Assembly: GCF_028069655.1 (NCBI RefSeq)
Contig: NZ_JAMCOS010000001.1
Location: 92,001 to 156,000 of the forward strand
Direction: 5' to 3'
Length of the DNA: 64,000 nt
DNA from: Acidovorax sp. NCPPB 4044
GTDB taxonomy: Bacteria; Pseudomonadota; Gammaproteobacteria; Burkholderiales; Burkholderiaceae_C
Shown here: positions 8,729 through 17,643 of the stretch, one piece after another
How the letters are laid out: each line of letters begins with the position of its first letter
How positions within the stretch are numbered: position 1 is the stretch's first letter
The notes under the pieces: model-generated
What the model saw: the letters and a program-made list of their open reading frames with translations, nothing else
What the model was told of the DNA's origin: nothing
Database searches by the model: none
Program-made: the position numbers and the translations under genes

Positions 8729-10861
8729 ATGGCCTCTGAAGCGGCGACGGCATCGCCCGTGCAATTCCATGAGCAGGGCAACGTCCTGGTCATTCGCATC
8801 GACAACCCGCCGGTGAATGCGCTGGGTGCCGCCGTGCGGCAGGGTCTGGTGGCCGCCATGGTGCGGGCCGAGGCGCAGGCAGGCGTGCAGGCGGTGCTGA
8901 TCGTCGGCGCGGGCAAAGCCTTCATCGCCGGTGCCGATATCCGCGAATTCGGCAAGCCCGCCGTGCTGCCGTCGCTGCCCGAGGTCTGCGAGCGCATCGA
9001 GTCGTGCAGCAAGCCGGTGGTGGCCGCCATCCACGGCGCGGCACTGGGTGGCGGGCTGGAAGTGGCGCTGTCGGCCCACTACCGCCTCGCGTTGCCTGCC
9101 GCCCGACTGGGCCTGCCCGAGGTGAACCTGGGCCTCTTGCCCGGTGCCGGGGGCACTCAGCGCGCTCCGCGCCTGATGGGCGCCAGGGCCGCCGCCGAAC
9201 TGATGCTGAGCGGCCAGCCCCTGGATGCCAGGGCGGCGCTGGCGGCCGGGCTCATCGACCGATGCGGGGAGGGCTCGGACCCCATCGCCGCTGGCCTGGC
9301 CTATGCGCAGGAACTGCTGGCTGCGCAAGCGCCGGCGCGCCGCACGCGCGACCGGGCCATCGCCGAACCTGCCGCCGCGCTGGCCGAACTGGACGCGCTG
9401 GCGGCCGAGACGGCCAAAAAATCGCGCGGCCTGGTTTCGCCGCAGAAAATCGTGGAATGCGTGCGCAACGCCGTCGAACTGCCGTTCGCAGAAGGCATGC
9501 AGCGCGAGCGCGCCGCATTCATGGAGTGCCTGGCCAGCCCGCAGCGCGCCGGCCTGGTCCATGCCTTCTTCGCCGAACGAGAAGTCGCCAAAGTGCCGGA
9601 GGCCAGAGCCGCCGTACCGCGCACGGTGGCCTCTATCGCGGTCATCGGCGGCGGCACCATGGGCGCGGGCATCACCGTATCGGCGCTGGATGCCGGCCTG
9701 CCGGTGACCATGATCGAGCGCGACGACGCCGCGCTGGCCCGGGGCCGCGCGCATGTCGAAAAGGTCTACGACGCGCTGGTCGCCAAGGGACGCATGGCGG
9801 CCGAGGACAAAGCCGCCACCATGGCGCGCTATGCCGGCAGCATCCGCTACGAAGACATCGCCGGGGCCGACCTGGTGATCGAGGCCGTGTTCGAAGACCT
9901 GGAGGTCAAGAAGTCCGTCTTCCGCGAACTGGACCGCGTCTGCAAGCCGGGCGCCGTGCTCGCCACGAACACGTCGTACCTCGACATCGACGCGATCGCG
10001 GCGGCCACCCAGCGCCCGCAGGACGTGATCGGCCTGCACTTCTTCAGCCCCGCCAACATCATGAAGCTGCTGGAGATCGTGGTGCCGGCCCGGGTGAGTG
10101 CCGACGTGGTCGCCACCGCCTTCGAGATGGCGAAGCAACTGAAGAAAGTACCCGTGCGTGCCGGTGTGTGCGACGGCTTCATCGGCAACCGCATCCTGGC
10201 CGTCTACAAGCAGGCGGCCGACTACCTGATGGAAGACGGGGCTTCTCCCTATGAGATCGACGCGGCCTTGCGCGGCTTCGGCTACCCGATGGGGCCTTTC
10301 CAGGTGACCGACCTGGCGGGAGGCGACATCGGCTGGGCCACGCGCAAACGGCGCGCCGCCACGCGCGACCCGAAGGCGCGCTACGTGGAGATCGCCGACC
10401 GCATCTGCGAGCGCGGCTGGTTCGGCCAGAAGACCGGGCGCGGCTTCTACCTCTATCCCGAAGGCGCCCGCACCGGGCAGCCGGATCCGGAGGTGCTGGC
10501 CATCGTCGATGCCGAGCGCGCCAGGAAAGGCATCACGCCGCGCAGCTTCACGCCGGACGAGATCCTGCGCCGCTACCTGGCCGCCATGGTCAACGAAGGC
10601 GCGAAGGTGGTGGCCGAGGGCATCGCCCTGCGGCCGCTGGACGTGGACGTGACCTTTCTGTCGGGCTACGGCTTTCCGCGCTTCCGGGGCGGGCCGATGC
10701 ACTACGCCGACACGGTGGGCCTGCCGCGGATCCTGGCCGACATCCGGGAGTTCGCCCGGCAAGACCCGCTCTTCTGGCAACCCGCTCCGCTGCTGGAACA
10801 ACTGGTGGCCGAGGACCGCGATTTCGGCAGCCTGAACCGCGCTGCCGCCGAAGCGCGTTGA
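8729..10861 (+). CDS. Bifunctional enoyl-CoA hydratase / 3-hydroxyacyl-CoA dehydrogenase
   Basis: A 710-residue beta-oxidation enzyme with the crotonase domain first and the dehydrogenase domain second, as in FadB/FadJ. The hydratase half shows IAGADIREF, HGAALGGGLEVAL and the Glu-containing LPEVNLGLLPGAGGTQR. The dehydrogenase half has the NAD-binding VIGGGTMGAGI (about residue 308) and HFFSPANIMKLLE. AAGGAGA precedes the ATG at 8729, which I prefer over an upstream in-frame start at 8645 that has no such site. First gene of the operon, opposite the LysR regulator. Confidence 0.93.
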   Translation: MASEAATASPVQFHEQGNVLVIRIDNPPVNALGAAVRQGLVAAMVRAEAQAGVQAVLIVGAGKAFIAGADIREFGKPAVLPSLPEVCERIESCSKPVVAAIHGAALGGGLEVALSAHYRLALPAARLGLPEVNLGLLPGAGGTQRAPRLMGARAAAELMLSGQPLDARAALAAGLIDRCGEGSDPIAAGLAYAQELLAAQAPARRTRDRAIAEPAAALAELDALAAETAKKSRGLVSPQKIVECVRNAVELPFAEGMQRERAAFMECLASPQRAGLVHAFFAEREVAKVPEARAAVPRTVASIAVIGGGTMGAGITVSALDAGLPVTMIERDDAALARGRAHVEKVYDALVAKGRMAAEDKAATMARYAGSIRYEDIAGADLVIEAVFEDLEVKKSVFRELDRVCKPGAVLATNTSYLDIDAIAAATQRPQDVIGLHFFSPANIMKLLEIVVPARVSADVVATAFEMAKQLKKVPVRAGVCDGFIGNRILAVYKQAADYLMEDGASPYEIDAALRGFGYPMGPFQVTDLAGGDIGWATRKRRAATRDPKARYVEIADRICERGWFGQKTGRGFYLYPEGARTGQPDPEVLAIVDAERARKGITPRSFTPDEILRRYLAAMVNEGAKVVAEGIALRPLDVDVTFLSGYGFPRFRGGPMHYADTVGLPRILADIREFARQDPLFWQPAPLLEQLVAEDRDFGSLNRAAAEAR

Positions 10862-10879
10862 CATCCCGCGAAGGACGAC

Positions 10880-12076
10880 ATGGATCTGCAATTCACTCCC
10901 CGAGAACAGGCCTTCCGCGACGAAGTGCAGGACTTCCTGGCAGCGCATCTGCCCGCCGGCCTGTCGCACAAGGTGCAAGCCGGCCTGCGGCTGGACAAGG
11001 CCGACCTGGAGCGCTGGCACGCCATCCTCAACGCCCGCGGCTGGCTGGCCAACCACTGGCCCGAACAATACGGCGGCCCGGGCTGGAGCGCCGTACAGAA
11101 ATTCATCTTCGAGAACGAATGTGCGCTGGCCGGTGCCCCGCGCATCGTTCCCTTCGGCGTGAACATGCTGGGGCCGGTGCTCATCCGGTACGGCAATGAG
11201 GCACAGAAACGGTACTGGCTGCCGCGCATCCTGAACGGCGATGACTGGTGGTGCCAGGGCTACTCGGAGCCTGGCGCGGGCTCGGACCTGGCCTCGGTCA
11301 AGACCACGGCCGTCTTGCAGGGCGACCATTACGTCGTCAACGGCCAGAAGACCTGGACCACGCTGGGCCAGCACGCCAACATGATCTTCTGCCTGGTGCG
11401 AACCGACCGCGAGGCCAAGGTGCAGGCGGGTATCAGCTTCCTGCTGGTGGACATGCGTTCCCCCGGCGTGGAGGTGCGCCCCATCATCACGCTGGACGGC
11501 GAGCACGAGGTGAACGAGGTGTTCTTCACGGATGTGAAGGTGCCCGCCGCGAACCTGGTGGGCGAGGAGAACAAGGGCTGGACCTATGCCAAGTACCTGC
11601 TCACCTACGAGCGCACCAACATCGCGGGCGTGGGCTTCTCGGTGGCTGCGCTGGCGAAGCTCAAGCGTGTGGCCGCCACGGTGCAGTGCAACGGCAGGCC
11701 ATTGGCGCACGATCCGCTCTTCGCCGCGCGCCTCGCCCGGGTGGAGATCGACCTGGAAAACATGAAGACCACCAACCTGCGCGTGATCGCCGCCGTGGCG
11801 GGCGGCGGCGTGCCGGGGGCGGAAAGCTCCATGCTCAAGATCCGCGGCACCGAGATCCGGCAGGAGATCCTGTCGCTCACGCGTCGCGCCATGGGACCGT
11901 ATGCGCTGCCCTTCGAGGAAGATGCGCTGCACGCAGGCCATGAAGCGCTGGCGGTGGGCCCCGAGGGCGCTTGCGCGGCCGCGGCGAATTACTTCAATTA
12001 CCGCAAGCTGTCGATCTTCGGCGGCTCCAACGAAATCCAGAAAAACATCATCTCCAAGATGATCCTGGGGCTGTGA
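10880..12076 (+). CDS. Acyl-CoA dehydrogenase (large-subunit type)
   Basis: A 398-residue flavoprotein that introduces a 2,3 double bond into an acyl-CoA. The N-terminal helical domain, the middle strand domain with CQGYSEPGAGSDLAS, and the C-terminal FGGSNEIQKNIISK signature are all present. It starts 18 bases after the hydratase/dehydrogenase. A second, smaller acyl-CoA dehydrogenase follows after 4 bases. Adjacent large/small pairs resemble those annotated as pimeloyl-CoA dehydrogenase subunits, so a dicarboxylate-like or branched acyl-CoA substrate is possible, but the sequence does not settle this. Confidence 0.9.
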   Translation: MDLQFTPREQAFRDEVQDFLAAHLPAGLSHKVQAGLRLDKADLERWHAILNARGWLANHWPEQYGGPGWSAVQKFIFENECALAGAPRIVPFGVNMLGPVLIRYGNEAQKRYWLPRILNGDDWWCQGYSEPGAGSDLASVKTTAVLQGDHYVVNGQKTWTTLGQHANMIFCLVRTDREAKVQAGISFLLVDMRSPGVEVRPIITLDGEHEVNEVFFTDVKVPAANLVGEENKGWTYAKYLLTYERTNIAGVGFSVAALAKLKRVAATVQCNGRPLAHDPLFAARLARVEIDLENMKTTNLRVIAAVAGGGVPGAESSMLKIRGTEIRQEILSLTRRAMGPYALPFEEDALHAGHEALAVGPEGACAAAANYFNYRKLSIFGGSNEIQKNIISKMILGL

Positions 12077-12080
12077 CGCC

Positions 12081-13220
12081 ATGAACTTCGAGCACACCGA
12101 AGACCGCCGCATGCTGGCGGACACGCTGAACCGTTTCATCGCCGAGCAGGCCGGCACCGAACACCGCAACCGCATCGCCTACGGTCCCGAAGGGTTCAGC
12201 GCTGACCTGTACCGCCGCCTGGCCGAATTGGGCACCATCGGTGCGCTGTTCGTGGAGGCCGATGGCGGCTTCGGTGGCGCGGGCTTCGACGTCAGCGTGG
12301 TGTTCGAGAGCCTGGGCCGCGGCCTGGTGGCCGAGCCGCTGCTGGGTGCGCTGATGGTGGGCCGCGCGGTCGCGGCAGCCGGCAGTGCCGCGCAGAAGGA
12401 GGCCGTGCTGGCACCGCTGATGGCGGGCGAGGCCGTGGCCGCACTGGCGCACGACGAGCCGGGGGGCCATTACGAGGCCACGCGCGCCACCACCACCGCG
12501 CGCCGCGCGGAAGGCGGTTGGGTGATCGACGGCGCGAAGGGCGTAGTGCTGTGCGGCGACGCGGCCGACTGGCTGCTGGTGTCGGCGCGCACGGCGGACG
12601 GCACCTTCGACGCGGAGGGCATTTCGCTGTTCCTGGTGCCGGGCGATGCCGCGGGTGTGACCCGCCAGGGCCATGGCCGCATCGACGGCGGCCGCACGGC
12701 CGAGCTGGTGCTCCGGAATGTGGCCGTGAGCGCCGATGCGCTGCTGGGCGCGGAAGGCGAGGGCGCGGTGCTGCTGGAGCGGGCCATGGGTTGGGGTGTG
12801 CTGGCGCTCTGCGCAGAGGCCGTGGGCGCGATGGACGTGGCCAAGCAGCACACGCTGGAATACCTGCGCACGCGCAAGCAGTTCGGCGTGCCCATCGGCA
12901 GCTTCCAGGCGCTGCAGCACCGCATGGCCGATCTGCTGCTGGAAGTGGAGCAAGCCCGCTCGGCCGTCATCAATGCGGCCGCCGCCATCGACGGAGCGGA
13001 CCGCATCGCGCGCGAGAAAGCGCTGTCGGCCGCCAAGTACAGCATCGGCCGCATCGGCACGCTGGTGGCCGAGGAAAGCATCCAGATGCACGGGGGCATC
13101 GGAATGACCTGGGAATTGCCGCTGGCGCACTATGCCAAGCGGTTGGTCATGATCGACCACCAGTTGGGCGACGAAGACCACCATCTGGCGCGCTATATCG
13201 CGCTCGGCCAGTTGCAGTGA
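12081..13220 (+). CDS. Acyl-CoA dehydrogenase (small-subunit type)
   Basis: A 379-residue acyl-CoA dehydrogenase homologue. The middle domain is less conserved than in its neighbour, lacking the SEPGAGSD motif and having HDEPGGHYEA instead. The C-terminal HGGIGMTWELPLAHYAKR segment keeps the Glu at the usual catalytic-base position. It begins 4 bases after the larger subunit and is therefore probably translationally linked to it. The two may form a heteromeric enzyme (inference from pairing, known for similar pairs). Confidence 0.87.
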   Translation: MNFEHTEDRRMLADTLNRFIAEQAGTEHRNRIAYGPEGFSADLYRRLAELGTIGALFVEADGGFGGAGFDVSVVFESLGRGLVAEPLLGALMVGRAVAAAGSAAQKEAVLAPLMAGEAVAALAHDEPGGHYEATRATTTARRAEGGWVIDGAKGVVLCGDAADWLLVSARTADGTFDAEGISLFLVPGDAAGVTRQGHGRIDGGRTAELVLRNVAVSADALLGAEGEGAVLLERAMGWGVLALCAEAVGAMDVAKQHTLEYLRTRKQFGVPIGSFQALQHRMADLLLEVEQARSAVINAAAAIDGADRIAREKALSAAKYSIGRIGTLVAEESIQMHGGIGMTWELPLAHYAKRLVMIDHQLGDEDHHLARYIALGQLQ

Positions 13221-13278
13221 GACGAAGGCGCGCGCCGGGCACCGATCCACTGGATACACGAGCATTGGAGACAAGAAC

Positions 13279-14538
13279 ATGAACGCCGCTCCCCCTGCCG
13301 ACGCCACCGCCGGTGGCATCGACTTCCCCCTCGAAGGCGTGCGCGTCCTCGATCTGTCGCGCGTCTTCGCCGGTCCGCTGTGCGGCCAGGTGCTGGCCGA
13401 TTTCGGCGCCGAGGTGGTGAAGGTGGAGCACCCCGGCCGCGGCGACGACACGCGCGACTGGGGCATGCGCATCGGCCGCACCGAGACCACCTACTACAAC
13501 AGCATGAACCGCAACAAGCGGTCGGTCACGCTGGACCTGCAAAGCCCCGAGGGCGTGCGCATCGTGCACGACCTGCTGCCGCAGTTCGACGTGGTGATCC
13601 ACAACTTCAAGACCGGCGGCGCCGAGAAGCTGGGCCTGGGCTACGGGCAGCTCAAGGCGCTCAAGCCCGACCTCATCTACTGCGCGGTGGCCGGCTACGA
13701 CGTGACCGGCCCCGAGGCGAAGCGGCCGGGCTACGACCTGGTGATCCAGGGCGAGGCCGGCCTCATGGCGCTGAACGGCGAAGCTGCGCAGCCGCCGCTG
13801 AAGTTCGGTGTGGCGGTGGTGGACCTGATGACCGGCATGTACGCCGCGCAGGCCGTGCTGGCGGCGCTTTTCCAGCGCGGGCGCACGGGCCGCGGCCGGC
13901 TGATCGAGATGGCGCTCTACGATTGCGGCCTGATGGTCACCGGCTACTACGGCCTCGACGCGATGCAGCTGGGCCACGATCCGGCGCGCTACGGCAATGC
14001 ACACCCCTCCATCGTGCCCTACGGCATGTTCGATGCGGCCGACGGCCCGCTCATCATCGCCGTGGGCAACAACGCGCAGTTCGACAAGTTCTGCCGCCAG
14101 GTGATCGAGCGGCCCGACATCGTGGAAGACCCGCGCTTCGCCACCAACGTGGAGCGCGCGAAGAACCGGCAGGTGATCGGCCCGATGCTGACCGGACTGA
14201 TCCGCGCCTTCCCGCGCGACCTGCTGCTGGAGCGCATGACCGCCTGCGGCATTCCCTGCGGCAAGGTGGCCGGCCTGCACGAGGCGCTGACCAGCGAGCG
14301 CACGCGCCGCGGCGGCCTGCTGCAGGACATGCCGCACCCCGTCGTGGGCACCACGCCGGTGTTCGCCCCGCCCTACCGCATCGACGGCCAGCGCCTGCCG
14401 ATCCGCCATGCGCCGCCCACGCTGGGGGAGGGCACCCGCGAGGTACTGCAGCGGCTCCTGCAGATGAGCGACGGGCAATTGCAGCAGTTGCAGCAGCGCG
14501 GCGTGCTCACCCTGCCGGAGGCGCCGCCGCAGGCCTGA
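13279..14538 (+). CDS. Class III CoA-transferase (CaiB/BaiF family)
   Basis: A 419-residue enzyme that would move CoA between acids, probably activating the substrate for the upstream dehydrogenases. Family features are the N-terminal VRVLDLSRVFAGPLCGQVLADFGAEVVKVE region (residues about 23-52). A catalytic Asp is expected in the middle; KFGVAVVDLMTGMYAAQA fits that place. GPYNCGL-like and LSEPDG-like positions are replaced by family variants. GGAGA lies 11 bases before the ATG at 13279. Part of the same operon. Confidence 0.92.
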   Translation: MNAAPPADATAGGIDFPLEGVRVLDLSRVFAGPLCGQVLADFGAEVVKVEHPGRGDDTRDWGMRIGRTETTYYNSMNRNKRSVTLDLQSPEGVRIVHDLLPQFDVVIHNFKTGGAEKLGLGYGQLKALKPDLIYCAVAGYDVTGPEAKRPGYDLVIQGEAGLMALNGEAAQPPLKFGVAVVDLMTGMYAAQAVLAALFQRGRTGRGRLIEMALYDCGLMVTGYYGLDAMQLGHDPARYGNAHPSIVPYGMFDAADGPLIIAVGNNAQFDKFCRQVIERPDIVEDPRFATNVERAKNRQVIGPMLTGLIRAFPRDLLLERMTACGIPCGKVAGLHEALTSERTRRGGLLQDMPHPVVGTTPVFAPPYRIDGQRLPIRHAPPTLGEGTREVLQRLLQMSDGQLQQLQQRGVLTLPEAPPQA

Positions 14539-14626
14539 TTTCCGCTGCCGGCCCCGTGCCATGCATGCCGCGCAGACGGCGCAACGGAGCTGGCTTCTTT
14601 CGTGAGAGAACCCAGGAGACAAAGCC

Positions 14627-15634
14627 ATGACAGGTTCCCGATTCCACCGCCGCACCGTGCTGTGCGGCCTGGCCGCGCTCGGCGGCAGCAGTTGGCTGGG
14701 CTCCGCCTCGGCCCAGCCGGCCAAGGTGGCGTGGCCGTCCAGGCCCATCCGGCTGATCGTGCCGTTCAATGCGGGCGGCGCCACCGACATCATCGCCCGC
14801 ACCGTGGGCGAGGCCCTGTCGCAGCGCGTGGGCCAGCCGGTGGTGGTGGACAACCGGGGCGGTGCGGCCGGCATCCTGGGCACCGACGCGGTGGCCAAGG
14901 CGGCGCCGGACGGCTACACGCTGCTGCTCTCGCTCAGCACGTCGATGCTGATCAACCAGTTCCTCTACACCAGCCTGCCCTACAACCCGCAGAAGGACCT
15001 GACGCTGATCACCCAGATCGCCGCCGCGCCCGTCACGCTGGTGGTGCACCCCTCGGTGCCCGCCAGCAACATGCAGGAGCTGCTGGCCCATGCGAAGGCG
15101 AACCGGGGCAAGATTTCGTACGGCTCCTGGGGCGTGGGCTCCTATGCGCACCTGGCCGGGGCCTACATGAGCAAGACGCAGGACGCCGACATGGCCCATG
15201 TCGCCTACAAGGGCGAGGCGCCGATGATCCAGGACCTGATCGGCGGCCAGCTGCAGCTGTGCTTTTCCAGCGCGCAGAACACCAAGCCCTTCATCGACTC
15301 GGGCCGCCTCAAGGCCATCGGGGTCACCGGCCTGCAACGCATGGACATCCTGCCCAAGGTGCCCACGATCCACGAGCAGGGCGTGACCGACGATGCCTAC
15401 GCCATCTTCGGCTGGGTTGCCATGGGTGGCCCGGCGAACCTGCCGCGCGACGTGATGGAGGCGCTCCAGCAGCACCTGCGCGGGATCGCGAAGGATCCGA
15501 AGGTACTGGAGCGCATCGCCGGCGCGGGCTTCATGCCGCTGATGAACACCCCCGAGGCCTTCCGCGAGAACTACCGCCGCGACATGCCGGTCTGGAAGGC
15601 GCTGGTCGACGCGGCCGGCGCCAAGCTGGACTGA
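14627..15634 (+). CDS. Bug-family (tripartite tricarboxylate) substrate-binding protein
   Basis: A 335-residue periplasmic receptor. The N-terminus has a twin-arginine-like or Sec signal (about residues 1-29, with FHRRTVLCGLAALGG), followed by the mature Bug fold: WPSRPIRLIVPFNAGGATD, VVVDNRGGAAG and the AAPDGYTLL segment. These bind carboxylic acids with high affinity. No TctA/TctB membrane genes are nearby, as is usual for the expanded Bug families of this bacterial group. The context suggests it recognises the acid consumed by the operon. Confidence 0.92.
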   Translation: MTGSRFHRRTVLCGLAALGGSSWLGSASAQPAKVAWPSRPIRLIVPFNAGGATDIIARTVGEALSQRVGQPVVVDNRGGAAGILGTDAVAKAAPDGYTLLLSLSTSMLINQFLYTSLPYNPQKDLTLITQIAAAPVTLVVHPSVPASNMQELLAHAKANRGKISYGSWGVGSYAHLAGAYMSKTQDADMAHVAYKGEAPMIQDLIGGQLQLCFSSAQNTKPFIDSGRLKAIGVTGLQRMDILPKVPTIHEQGVTDDAYAIFGWVAMGGPANLPRDVMEALQQHLRGIAKDPKVLERIAGAGFMPLMNTPEAFRENYRRDMPVWKALVDAAGAKLD

Positions 15635-15706
15635 CGGCGCCCGCCGCAGTGCCAGGGCCGCAGCCGCCAGGGGGCGGCTCGCCATTCTCTTTGAGGAGTG
15701 CTTTCC

Positions 15707-16486
15707 ATGAATGCAACCACTGCCCATGCCATCGCCTCCGATGTGCGCGGCCAGGTCTCGCCCGAGGAATGGCAGACCCGCGTCGAGCTGGCCGCCGCCT
15801 ACCGGCTGGTGGCCCACTTCGGCTGGGACGATCTGATCTTCACGCACATCTCTGCCCGCGTGCCGGGCGAGCCCGATCGATTCCTCATCAACCCCTACGG
15901 CATGCTGTTCGACGAGATCACGGCCTCCAGCCTGGTCAAGGTGGACCACCACGGCGAGCCGGTGATGGCCACCGACTACGACGTGAACCCGGCCGGTTTC
16001 CTGATCCACAGCGCCATCCATGGCGGCCGCCCCGAAGTGCAGTGCGTGCTGCACACCCACACGCAGTACGGCGTGGCGGTGTCCGCGCAGGAGGGCGGGC
16101 TGCTGCCGATCTCGCAGCAATCCATCTTTCCGCTCGCGCAACTGGCCTACCACGGCTACGAAGGCGTGGCCCTGCGCGACGACGAGCGGCCGCGCCTGGT
16201 GGCCGACCTGGGCACCGGCAACTACCTGATCCTGCGCAACCACGGCCTGCTGACCTGCGGCCGCAGCGTGCCCGAAGCCCTGCTGGCCATGTACACGCTC
16301 GAATCGGCCTGCCGCATCCAGATCCTGGCGCAGGCGGGCGGGGGCGCGCTCACGCGCATTCCGGGCGACATCGTCGCCACCTCGCTGGAGCAGTCGCGCC
16401 AGGTCACCAAGGGCAAAGGCGCGGGCCTCGCGTGGCCGGGGCTGCTGCGCCGGCTGGACCGCATCGACCCCAGCTTCAGGAACTGA
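15707..16486 (+). CDS. Class II aldolase/adducin family protein
   Basis: A 259-residue zinc-dependent aldolase-like protein. The metal-binding histidines appear in the CVLHTHTQYGVAVSA segment and again in LRNHGLLTCG, with FTHISARVPGE at the N-terminal end, all typical of the family. Members act as aldolases, epimerases or decarboxylases. GAGGAG sits 8 bases before the ATG at 15707, which I prefer to an in-frame GTG three codons earlier. It lies between two Bug receptor genes in the catabolic operon; its reaction there is unknown. Confidence 0.9.
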   Translation: MNATTAHAIASDVRGQVSPEEWQTRVELAAAYRLVAHFGWDDLIFTHISARVPGEPDRFLINPYGMLFDEITASSLVKVDHHGEPVMATDYDVNPAGFLIHSAIHGGRPEVQCVLHTHTQYGVAVSAQEGGLLPISQQSIFPLAQLAYHGYEGVALRDDERPRLVADLGTGNYLILRNHGLLTCGRSVPEALLAMYTLESACRIQILAQAGGGALTRIPGDIVATSLEQSRQVTKGKGAGLAWPGLLRRLDRIDPSFRN

Positions 16487-16533
16487 CCCCGGCATCCGTC
16501 GCAATCCAGAACAACGCAGGAGACGACCGCACC

Positions 16534-17520
16534 ATGCAATCCCATCCCTCCCGCCGCGCCTTCCTGCACGCGGGGTCTGCCCTGGCGGCGGGCGCCGCGC
16601 TACCGGCCCGGGCGCAGAGCCCCTGGCCCGCCAGGCCCCTCCGCATCGTCGTGCCCTATACGGCCGGCGGCTTCACCGACCAGATGGCGCGCCTGCTGCA
16701 GGTGGGCCTGCAGCAGCGCCTGGGCCAGCCCGTCATCGTGGACAACAAGCCCGGCGCCAACAGCATCATCGGGGTGGACGCGGTGGCGAAGGCCGTGCCG
16801 GATGGCACCACCTTCGGCGTGTTCATCGCCGCCTATGCCGCCAACACCACGCTCTACCCCAAGCTGCCCTACGACCCGAAGAAGGACCTGACGGGCGTGT
16901 CGCTCATGGGCGTATCGCCGCTGGTGGCGGCCGTGTCGATGAACGCGCCCTTCAAGACCCTGGCCGAGCTCGTGGCGTACGGCCGTGCCCATCCCGGCAG
17001 GATCAGCTATGCCTCGTCGGGCAGCGGCTCGGCCGCGCACCTCACCTCGGAGCTGATGCGCATGGTCACCGGGGTGGAGATGGTGCATGTGCCGTACAAG
17101 GGCGCGTCGCCCGCCCTGGCCGACCTGATGGGCGGGCAGGTGCCGCTTTTCCTCGATCCGCCGCCCAACCTGATCCAGCCGGCCAAGGCAGGCAAGATCC
17201 GGCTGATCGGTGTGGCCAGCGACAGGCGCGTGCCTGCGCTGCCGGAGGTGCCCAGCTTCGGCGAGCTGGGCTATCCGGCGCTGGTCGGCAGTACCTGGGC
17301 CGCCATGCTGGCCCCCGCAGGCACGCCGCCCGAGATCGTGCAGCGCATGTCCGAAGAGGTGGCGCGCATCGTCCGCAGCCCGGAGGTCTCGCGCCGGCTG
17401 GAGCAGACCATGGGCACCTTTCCCGAAGGCTCCACCCCGCAGGAATGCAATGCCTTCATCGCGGCGGAGACCGCCAAGTGGGCCAAGGTGATCCAGTCGG
17501 CCGGGGTGGTCGCGGAATAG
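16534..17520 (+). CDS. Bug-family substrate-binding protein, second in operon
   Basis: A 328-residue periplasmic receptor with an N-terminal signal (RRAFLHAGSALAAGAALPARA) and the Bug core: WPARPLRIVVPYTAGGFTD, VIVDNKPGANS, VPDGTTFG. It is clearly paralogous to the receptor at 14627 but diverged, so the two probably bind different ligands or enantiomers (inference). GCAGGAGA precedes the ATG. It is the last gene of the operon; the region after it carries the sigma-28 promoter of the next gene. Confidence 0.92.
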   Translation: MQSHPSRRAFLHAGSALAAGAALPARAQSPWPARPLRIVVPYTAGGFTDQMARLLQVGLQQRLGQPVIVDNKPGANSIIGVDAVAKAVPDGTTFGVFIAAYAANTTLYPKLPYDPKKDLTGVSLMGVSPLVAAVSMNAPFKTLAELVAYGRAHPGRISYASSGSGSAAHLTSELMRMVTGVEMVHVPYKGASPALADLMGGQVPLFLDPPPNLIQPAKAGKIRLIGVASDRRVPALPEVPSFGELGYPALVGSTWAAMLAPAGTPPEIVQRMSEEVARIVRSPEVSRRLEQTMGTFPEGSTPQECNAFIAAETAKWAKVIQSAGVVAE

Positions 17521-17533
17521 GGGCGCGCAGCGT

Positions 17534-17560
17534 TCAAGTTCGGTGGAGGGGCGCCGATAA
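17534..17560 (+). promoter_or_regulatory. Sigma-28 (FliA) promoter of the chemoreceptor gene
   Basis: TCAAGTTC (17534-17541), an 11-base spacer, then GCCGATAA (17553-17560). The -10 element matches the flagellar sigma factor consensus exactly and the -35 at six of eight bases. It is 83 bases ahead of the chemoreceptor start and in the right direction. Confidence 0.85.
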
Positions 17561-17643
17561 AGCCAAAACCCCGCCTGCGGTCCAGCCGTGTCGCCGGGAG
17601 CCGGTATTCTTTCTGCCCCACCGCCCGCCACGTATCACCCGCC

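Noticed and set aside
8657..12175. Very long open reading frame (over 1100 codons) on the minus strand across the catabolic operon
   Set aside because: It is a mirror of the high-GC coding strand, full of Arg/His/Gly/Ala runs, and overlaps three well-supported genes. It has no recognisable domain.
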